DNA from: Lactobacillus sp. LL6
GTDB lineage: Bacteria > Bacillota > Bacilli > Lactobacillales > Lactobacillaceae
DNA: 64,000 nt
Direction of reading: 5' to 3'
NCBI RefSeq assembly: GCF_007570935.1
Contig: NZ_VLLR01000001.1
Span: 1,488,001-1,552,000 of the forward strand
Made by a program: the position numbers and the translations under genes. Positions 58,200-64,000 of this stretch are shown here, piece by piece. The first letter of the stretch is position 1; the number at the start of each line of letters is the position of its first letter. The notes beneath the pieces were generated by a model, which ran no database searches, had not been told where the DNA came from, and worked only from the letters and a program-made list of their open reading frames with translations.

Positions 58200-58946
58200 T
58201 TAATTTCTACCAAGTTCTGCAATAATATCTTGATAAAACTCCTCACGTGTCTTATCTTCACGCTTCAATTCTTTACCAATTTTCCCATCTTTAATAAATA
58301 AAATTCTTTGAACATAAGAAGCAGAATAAGGGTCATGAGTTACCATCAAAATAGAAACTTTATCACGTTCATTTAAAGTCTTCATAGTTTCTAATAACTC
58401 AGTAGCTGACTTAGAGTCAAGAGCACCAGTCGGTTCATCTCCTAGTAAAATAGCTGGTTCATGAACAAGCGCACGAGCTGAAGCAACACGCTGTTTTTGA
58501 CCACCGGAAATCTCTGCCGGATACTTATTTAAAATATTTTCAATATCAAGTTTTTTAGCAATTTGATCAACAAGTTTGTCAATTTTAGAAGAAGATACAC
58601 CTTGCAAACTAAGAGGGAGGGCAATATTTTCTCGATTAGTTAAATTCTCTAATAAATTAAAATCTTGAAAAATAAAACCTATTTCTTTACTACGAAAATC
58701 TGCCATTTCATTTGCTTTAAGGGTATTAATATCACGATTATTAATAAAAACATTTCCAGTAGTTGGCTTATCCAAAGTAGACAAAATATTAAGAAGGGTG
58801 GTTTTACCAGAACCAGAAGCACCCATAATTGCTACAAATTCACCTGTTTCTACTGAAAAATCAACGCCTTTTAAAGCTTGGTATTGTTTTTCACCTTTTT
58901 TACCGTATGTTTTAGTTACTGCATCAACATTTACTACTTTAGACAT
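58200..58946 (-). CDS. BceA-like ABC transporter ATP-binding protein
   Basis: 248 residues. Walker A GASGSGKTT (about 41-49), ISGGQKQRVASARAL signature, Walker B ILLGDEPTGALD, switch His in MVTHDPYSA. MacB/LolD/BceA type. First gene of a two-gene operon whose promoter region contains a long double palindrome (58971-59008). Confidence 0.9.
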   Translation of the reverse strand: MSKVVNVDAVTKTYGKKGEKQYQALKGVDFSVETGEFVAIMGASGSGKTTLLNILSTLDKPTTGNVFINNRDINTLKANEMADFRSKEIGFIFQDFNLLENLTNRENIALPLSLQGVSSSKIDKLVDQIAKKLDIENILNKYPAEISGGQKQRVASARALVHEPAILLGDEPTGALDSKSATELLETMKTLNERDKVSILMVTHDPYSASYVQRILFIKDGKIGKELKREDKTREEFYQDIIAELGRN

Positions 58947-58970
58947 AATTATTTCCTCTCTTTTAAGCTA

Positions 58971-59008
58971 TCATAATACTGTATTATTTATATAATACAG
59001 TATTATGA
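58971..59008. promoter_or_regulatory. Nested double palindrome before the BceAB-like operon, putative operator
   Basis: A perfect inverted repeat with 16-bp arms and a 6-bp centre. Each half contains its own 13-bp palindrome, TAATACTGTATTA (58974-58986) and TAATACAGTATTA (58993-59005), 19 bp apart. A TTGACA (minus strand, near 59017-59022) lies upstream, so the palindrome overlaps the -10 area of the ABC operon. Confidence 0.65.
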
Positions 59009-59084
59009 TTTGGAGATTTTGTCAATAAATTTTTGCTTAAATCCAGAAAACTTTGTAAACTTTAATTAGATTTGGAGGAAAAAT

Positions 59085-59699
59085 ATGGCAGAATTAAATT
59101 TCAATTATTTAAAAAATAATTCAATTTTTGCAAGTGAGTATAAGCCTGCTAATAAATTACTGAAACTCTACAATTTAGAATATTATCGTGAAGTAATGAT
59201 TAATGCTCGCTTATTAGCAGAAAATATCGTCAAAAAAATTTTTGATTTAGAAAACTTAAATAAGTATTATCCTCTCACAAATGGTGAGGAAAGACGTACT
59301 TTACGTAGCAATACTAAGTACTTGCAAACTGAACTAGATTATCCATTAAGTATTATTAACTTACTTAACGAAGTAAGGCGTTTTGGTAATGATGCAGTTC
59401 ATGATCAAAATTATAAATTTTCTAAAGGACAAGCATGGCGCGCCATTTGCGATATTAATGATATTTTTGTTTTTATATTAAATACTTATACTGATAAAAA
59501 ACTCTATTATATGCGTCCAGATATCGCAATGGATGCAGCAAGTAATAAACGATACAATAAGCGCAACATTATTAATTCACCTAAAAAGTTAGCAATTAAA
59601 AAACATCATTCTGAAGTTTCTCAAGCTCGTGAACTAGTAAAAAATAAGAAAAAGCACCATTTTTCAAGTCGATTAAAGAAATTCTTACGAAAAAAATAA
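59085..59699 (+). CDS. DUF4145-like protein
   Basis: 204 residues. The first about 150 resemble DUF4145: LKLYNLEYYREVMINARLLAENI and VRRFGNDAVHDQNYKFSKGQA, a HEPN-like helical domain often attached to restriction or toxin-related enzymes; the RxxxxH-like element is FGNDAVHD. The C-terminus is strongly basic. Here it is a stand-alone single gene; it could be a nuclease or an RNA-binding protein, but the sequence does not decide. Confidence 0.7.
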   Translation: MAELNFNYLKNNSIFASEYKPANKLLKLYNLEYYREVMINARLLAENIVKKIFDLENLNKYYPLTNGEERRTLRSNTKYLQTELDYPLSIINLLNEVRRFGNDAVHDQNYKFSKGQAWRAICDINDIFVFILNTYTDKKLYYMRPDIAMDAASNKRYNKRNIINSPKKLAIKKHHSEVSQARELVKNKKKHHFSSRLKKFLRKK

Positions 59700-59722
59700 A
59701 AGCTCCAATTTAGGAGCTTTTA
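59697..59722. terminator. Bidirectional terminator
   Basis: TAAAAGCTCC-AATTTA-GGAGCTTTTA, between DUF4145 and the TcaA-like gene. Confidence 0.85.
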
Positions 59723-60997
59723 TTTAATTTCAACACTCTTAATTAATTGTTTGCCATCTTTATTTTCAAAACTAGCATAGTCTTCCATGATGACCATTTT
59801 TTTATGCTTATATTTGTAAATTGCATCAAATTTAACTTCGCTATGATTTACCCCAGTTGGTAAAACTGACTGCACAGTAACTTGAACGCTCAATTTTTTA
59901 GATTTATATTCTTTACGTGCCTCTTTAACTTCCTTTTTCAATTTTTTATAACTTTTATTTTTATCACCTTTTACAAAATTATTAGGATCAACTTTTAAAA
60001 AAGTATGCGCCAAAATACTAGAAGCTTCTTTAGCTTGAATTAGCCCTGGCCATAATGGATTAACAATATAATTACCATCAGTATCGCGATAAACAGCGAC
60101 TTTTTTATTACCTAAATAACTTTTAGTATGAGAATAATCTCTACTACCTTCTGCAGTATTAGGAATCTGCTGTTTAATAGCTTGAGCTAAATTATCTACT
60201 GCTTCACTTTTAATAATTTTATCTTTATATTTAGTTTGCACATAAAGTGTCATATTCTTTGACATTGGATAATTTTTAAATATATATTGTCCTGATTTAT
60301 CTAAATTAGCAACTTTTTTATCATTAATATAGACTTCACTCTTGGGAACGCTTTTAATTCTAAAAGTTGCTGTTTTTATTAACATATCGATAGTTTTATT
60401 TGACCATACATCAATTAAAGAATCTGACTTAAGTGTTCGACCGTCTACTTTAGTATTTACTACTAAATGGTATTCCCCAGGAAATATTAAACCTAAATTT
60501 TGATAATAGTTTTGACCTCCTCCCTTCATAGTTCCACGATTATTTCCATTTACAGTCAAATATGAATTAGGATTATTTGTTTCAACTTGAGGTTGATAAA
60601 CTTTAATGCGCAGTTGATATTTTGGAAAAATCATAAAATATTCTCCATTTTGAACCAGCTGAATCTGTCCATTATATTGTCCATCATGCAAATCATTTGA
60701 TAATTCCGTTAATTCTTGTGGATGCTTGCGATAATAATTTTGCAAAGGCTCTAAGCTCTCTTTAGTTACTTTTATATCTGGATCAACGGGTTGGACTAAT
60801 TTATCTAATCCCCTGTCTGAAGCTTTCATACTAGTTATTATACGATCAATTTGTTTATCTTTTTGATAATAATATTTTCCAAAAATATAACCACATCCAA
60901 TTGCCACTAAACAAACCACTGTAATTGCAATCAGCCATTTATGCTTAGTTGACCATTTTTTCTTTTTATTTTTTAGAATCGTTTCTCTTTTTTTCAT
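59720..60997 (-). CDS. TcaA-like membrane-anchored extracellular protein
   Basis: 425 residues. A basic N-terminus and one membrane helix (about 23-43) are followed by a long extracellular region. DIKVTKESLEPLQNYYRKHP (about 75-94) and the repeated beta-rich units (KTATFRIKSVPKSEVYINDKK) resemble TcaA/YvbJ proteins, which influence glycopeptide response in staphylococci. Unlike those, it has no N-terminal zinc ribbon. Single gene; a 20-bp tandem repeat lies just upstream of its start. Confidence 0.72.
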   Translation of the reverse strand: MKKRETILKNKKKKWSTKHKWLIAITVVCLVAIGCGYIFGKYYYQKDKQIDRIITSMKASDRGLDKLVQPVDPDIKVTKESLEPLQNYYRKHPQELTELSNDLHDGQYNGQIQLVQNGEYFMIFPKYQLRIKVYQPQVETNNPNSYLTVNGNNRGTMKGGGQNYYQNLGLIFPGEYHLVVNTKVDGRTLKSDSLIDVWSNKTIDMLIKTATFRIKSVPKSEVYINDKKVANLDKSGQYIFKNYPMSKNMTLYVQTKYKDKIIKSEAVDNLAQAIKQQIPNTAEGSRDYSHTKSYLGNKKVAVYRDTDGNYIVNPLWPGLIQAKEASSILAHTFLKVDPNNFVKGDKNKSYKKLKKEVKEARKEYKSKKLSVQVTVQSVLPTGVNHSEVKFDAIYKYKHKKMVIMEDYASFENKDGKQLIKSVEIK

Positions 60998-61008
60998 TTT
61001 TCTTCCTA

Positions 61009-61048
61009 CTTATTAATTTATCCTCTACCTTATTAATTTATCCTCTAC
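61009..61048. repeat. Two tandem copies of a 20-bp unit
   Basis: CTTATTAATTTATCCTCTAC repeated exactly at 61009-61028 and 61029-61048, in the divergent region between the TcaA-like and NagZ-like genes. Confidence 0.95.
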
Positions 61049-61126
61049 ATATTTAGCCTAACAATTTACCAAAAATAAGCAAATTATTTGTATTAATTAT
61101 AGTATTCTAGTAGTAAGGAGAAAAAG

Positions 61127-62266
61127 ATGAAAAAGATGAAAAAGATGAAATTTATTTGTATTTTACTTGTCGCATCTGCCTTTCTTGCAGGATGTGCACA
61201 AAAGAAAATCTCAACACCAAAATCTAACTCTAAAAGAGCAGTTCAAAAACCAGAAGTAATCGATAAAAAAATAAAATCAATGACTCTTGATCAAAAAATT
61301 GGACAGCTTTACTTCGCACATAGCAGCGGTAACTACAAGCAAATGCTGCATGATGTTAAAAAATATCAGCTTGGTGGTATTACTCTTTTCAGTCCAGATT
61401 ATCAAAGAAGAAGTCAATCACAATTTCAACATGAAATGCAAAATTATCAAAAAGCTAGCCAACATGGCTTACTAATTGCTACCGACCAAGAAGGCGGAAG
61501 TGTTTCTCGATTATCAAAAACTAGTCTTGCCAAAGGACGTGACTTTCTCAGTCCACAGGCACTATATCGTAAAGGCGGTCTCAAAAAAATCAAGCAAGAA
61601 AATAAAGAAGTTGCACAATTGCTTCGCAAAAATGGTATTAATATGGATTTTGCTCCGGTTGCCGATGTTGCACTAAAACCTTCAAGTTTTATTTATGACC
61701 GAACTTTGGGAGAAAATTATCAAAAAACCGCTGAATATATTCCCGTAGCTGTTAAAGCAATACAAAGCAAGAATGTAGCGGCCGTTCTAAAACATTTTCC
61801 TGGATATGGGGATGCAAAAGATACTCATAATGGTTTTGCAAAAATCGACAAAAGTCTTTCTAAATACCAAAAAGAAGACTTACTTCCATTTAAAGCAGGT
61901 ATAAATTCAAAAGTTAGCGGTATTATGGTTTCACATATTATCATTAACTCTTTAGAGAGCAAGAAACCAGCTTCTCTTTCTCTAAAAACTCACCAGCTTC
62001 TAAGAAATAACTTACAATATCAAGGATTAATCATAACCGATGATCTACAAATGGGTGCCATTACCGAATATGGTCGTATGAGTCATCAAAATGTTGATGT
62101 TTTAGCATTACAGGCTGGAAATGACCTTTTGTTAGGCGGTGATTATCAAAGTGGCATCCCTGCCATTAAAGAAGCTATAAGAAAAGGACAAATTTCCGAA
62201 AAGCAAATTAATAAATCTGTCAAAAGAATTCTTAAATTAAAGCAAAAACTAAATATTTTAAAATAA
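61127..62266 (+). CDS. Beta-N-acetylhexosaminidase, NagZ-like GH3 lipoprotein
   Basis: 379 residues. Lipoprotein signal ending FLAGC (Cys about 23). GH3 catalytic domain with ATDQEGGSVSRL, KHFPGYGDAKDTH (about 221-233; the NagZ-type Asp-His pair DTH is kept, but the usual GHG is GYG), and ITDDLQMGAI. It should remove N-acetylhexosamine from muropeptides or glycans at the cell surface. Three in-frame ATGs occur in an ATGAAAAAG repeat; the first at 61127 is best spaced from AAGGAG. Confidence 0.88.
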   Translation: MKKMKKMKFICILLVASAFLAGCAQKKISTPKSNSKRAVQKPEVIDKKIKSMTLDQKIGQLYFAHSSGNYKQMLHDVKKYQLGGITLFSPDYQRRSQSQFQHEMQNYQKASQHGLLIATDQEGGSVSRLSKTSLAKGRDFLSPQALYRKGGLKKIKQENKEVAQLLRKNGINMDFAPVADVALKPSSFIYDRTLGENYQKTAEYIPVAVKAIQSKNVAAVLKHFPGYGDAKDTHNGFAKIDKSLSKYQKEDLLPFKAGINSKVSGIMVSHIIINSLESKKPASLSLKTHQLLRNNLQYQGLIITDDLQMGAITEYGRMSHQNVDVLALQAGNDLLLGGDYQSGIPAIKEAIRKGQISEKQINKSVKRILKLKQKLNILK

Positions 62267-62300
62267 AAAAAGAACCTTGTTAATTCAAGGTCCTTTTTTT
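62265..62300. terminator. Bidirectional terminator
   Basis: AAAAAAGAACCTTG...CAAGGTCCTTTTTTT, between the hexosaminidase and the NERD-like gene. Confidence 0.85.
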
Positions 62301-64000
62301 ATAGAATGGTTATTCCAAGCAAAGTACTTACAACTACTGCAATAGCAATTGGAACTACTGCATCCAGCTTACCTTCTTCAAGAGTTTGTAAGGTTTTATC
62401 TCCATCATTATAGGACAAAGCTAAAGAGTTAATTGTTTGCTCATTTTCCTTCAATAGCTTATCCTCATCTTGAATAATGGTAGCAAGATGTTCCACGTTT
62501 AAGCCAATCTCACCACTTAATTGAATCTCCGCATCAGTCAAGCGACTCATAAAGTAAGGCAAAATTGATGAAAGAGAGTTGTACTTTTGGAATTGTTGTT
62601 CAAATTCAATCAACTCATTCACAGCATTATTTAGCTCTGCTATTACTTTTTCTAGCTCTTCGATGCTATGTAATTGATTCCAAATATTCTGACTTAATTC
62701 AGCACCTGAATATTGATCAAGATATGGGAAAAACTCATAATTATCATGTGCTTTTTCATAAACAATTGCATTCGACTCTAATGCTCGCGTAATTCGTTCA
62801 ATTCCTTGTTCATCTAGTTCCATGTTGGCAGTATCACGATGAACTGCATGATTTAATTCTGCAGGATTAACAATTAGAGTTCGATTATAATCACGATAAT
62901 AATTTGGATTATCAATTAAGAAATCCTGTTTTTCAGGATTTGTTCGATTAACAATTACCAACAAACTTCTAATTGCATCTGCTCGCAAAAGTTTTTCAAC
63001 TAGATGGTCAGCAAATAATCCTCGAGTTTCTAATTTTAATTTTTGATAAACTGCATCTTTATGAAGAGCAATTTGATTACGAATTTTAGCTTTATCTAAT
63101 TCACTCTTTGCTCGATAAATTCGTCCTTCCTCAATATCACGAGATTGAACTTCAATTAAGAAAATTCCTGCTGGAGTGATAGCAATATGAGCAATTTGAA
63201 TATAATCACCATTTTTAGTTGGTAAAGTAACATTATTCAAAATTTGAACTGTTGAATCACCCTTAAGCTTTTCAATTGCTTCTGCTTCACCAGCTGTTTC
63301 TGCTAGCATAGCACTTAATTTTTTATAAGCGTCTTGTTTACTGTTACCTTTAAAAATTTCAACAGGTCTTAAATACCATTGTAAATCAGCAATTTTTTTA
63401 TAAATAGCTGAATCCGGCTGACGTAATACCGCAATTTTACTATATAAATCATTTACTTCATTATTATAAGCAGCAAAAGTACTATTAATAAGGTCAATTC
63501 CTGTAAGATTATTCATTGATAAATCATGAGAAATTTGATCTTGCTTACTCTCTTTTTTTCCTTTTCGCTTACGTCCAACATATTCGGCTTGCTGAAGAGT
63601 ATCAATAGCTTTAGAATCACTCACTTTTTGATAATTAAACCAATTATAGGTTCCAGTTGGAGCACCATCTTTAATTTTTTCAACTTGCTTCAATTTGGCA
63701 GAGATAATGTTGTCATACTTCTTTCGCACTTGTTCTACTTTGCTAGGGACACTATAGAAATCACTATATTTTTCTAAAGAAAAGACTTCGCCGCTCTCTC
63801 CGCAAAATAAGCGTTGTACAATTTTGCCATTTTTGTATGTTGTTAATAAATATCCAGCCCTGCTAATTGAAAACTCTCGCACTTGTGTAAGTTCACCAGT
63901 TATAGCATAAACTAATTGATAATGACGAAAGCCACCCTTATCATATATATCTCTGATTAATAAATCTCCACGTTCACTTTTAAGTATTCGATAATCATCA
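62299..64000 (-). CDS. Nuclease-related-domain (NERD-like) protein, N-terminus outside window
   Basis: The frame stays open past a GTG at 63882 to the right edge, so the true start lies beyond the window; at least 567 residues. A NERD-like segment is seen at VQILNNVTLPTKNGDYIQIAHIAITPAGIFLIEVQSRD (the E-x-Q/K core). A coiled-coil region follows, and the C-terminus ends in one membrane helix (VVPIAIAVVVSTLLGITIL). The N-terminal part begins ERGDLLIRDIYDKGGFRHYQ, not recognised. A membrane-tethered, possibly nuclease-like protein; function unknown. Confidence 0.65.
   Translation of the reverse strand, partial: DDYRILKSERGDLLIRDIYDKGGFRHYQLVYAITGELTQVREFSISRAGYLLTTYKNGKIVQRLFCGESGEVFSLEKYSDFYSVPSKVEQVRKKYDNIISAKLKQVEKIKDGAPTGTYNWFNYQKVSDSKAIDTLQQAEYVGRKRKGKKESKQDQISHDLSMNNLTGIDLINSTFAAYNNEVNDLYSKIAVLRQPDSAIYKKIADLQWYLRPVEIFKGNSKQDAYKKLSAMLAETAGEAEAIEKLKGDSTVQILNNVTLPTKNGDYIQIAHIAITPAGIFLIEVQSRDIEEGRIYRAKSELDKAKIRNQIALHKDAVYQKLKLETRGLFADHLVEKLLRADAIRSLLVIVNRTNPEKQDFLIDNPNYYRDYNRTLIVNPAELNHAVHRDTANMELDEQGIERITRALESNAIVYEKAHDNYEFFPYLDQYSGAELSQNIWNQLHSIEELEKVIAELNNAVNELIEFEQQFQKYNSLSSILPYFMSRLTDAEIQLSGEIGLNVEHLATIIQDEDKLLKENEQTINSLALSYNDGDKTLQTLEEGKLDAVVPIAIAVVVSTLLGITIL

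Noticed and set aside
63882-63884. GTG at 63882 as start of the NERD-like gene
   Set aside because: The frame remains open with protein-like sequence up to the window edge and there is no ribosome site before this GTG.

Overview
This 64 kb window comes from a low-GC Lactobacillus chromosome. The evidence is a complete rRNA operon of Lactobacillus type, large tRNA arrays that do not encode CCA, T-box leaders, and typical lactobacillar genes (proline iminopeptidase, C69 dipeptidase, LafA/LafB-like glycolipid glycosyltransferases, LtaS). The 16S sequence looks like the acidophilus/delbrueckii group of Lactobacillus sensu stricto; I do not assign a species. Nearly all stable RNA genes and most protein genes lie on the minus strand.

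Layout. 1-4136: lipoteichoic-acid/glycolipid operon (promoter, two glycosyltransferases, a flippase-like membrane protein, and the start of ltaS, cut by the window edge). 4180-5336: 11 tRNA genes with their own tandem promoters. 5403-6110: a DUF1275 membrane protein between the two tRNA arrays. 6143-13004: rRNA operon 16S-Ile-Ala-23S-5S followed by 16 tRNAs and a terminator, driven by two consensus promoters. A 233-bp Phe-Asp-fMet tRNA block is perfectly duplicated between the two arrays. 13153-14766: serS under a T-box. 14716-20205: GNAT, VTT membrane protein, esterase/Rgg pair, aldehyde dehydrogenase, zinc-ribbon membrane protein. 20390-24900: TetR regulator and a giant MMPL transporter with two 18-heptad repeat blocks. 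24957-26842: beta-lactamase-like protein and CorA. 26960-32451: Ugp-type ABC importer operon containing a beta-CASP-like metallo-hydrolase. 32690-37917: C69 dipeptidase, then a tightly packed cluster of a secreted nuclease, DnaQ-BRCT exonuclease, degenerate Sir2-like protein, DUF421 and DUF3290. 37992-41447: pnuC with a structured leader, a PAS protein, an ABC exporter. 41575-46303: pepI, PepSY lipoprotein, MarR/GNAT, DUF1304, efp, coaA.

46346-49904 is the mobile, accessory part. A GDSL hydrolase gene has been broken twice: once by a cassette with one membrane-anchored ORF flanked by a 118-bp direct repeat of the GDSL gene start, and once by an IS605-type element (tnpA and tnpB divergent). 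49921-52440 is an amino-acid ABC importer behind a tandem T-box whose features point to cysteine. 52454-64000 holds HelD, a matrixin-type metalloprotease, a histidine phosphatase, a BceAB-like transporter behind a striking double palindrome, a DUF4145 protein, a TcaA-like protein, a NagZ-like lipoprotein and a partial NERD-like protein.

The window is mostly core genome. The points most worth a second look are the twice-broken GDSL locus, the Sir2-like protein that lost its catalytic residues inside a nuclease-containing gene cluster, the tandem T-box, the pnuC leader, and the paired-palindrome operator upstream of the BceAB-like genes.
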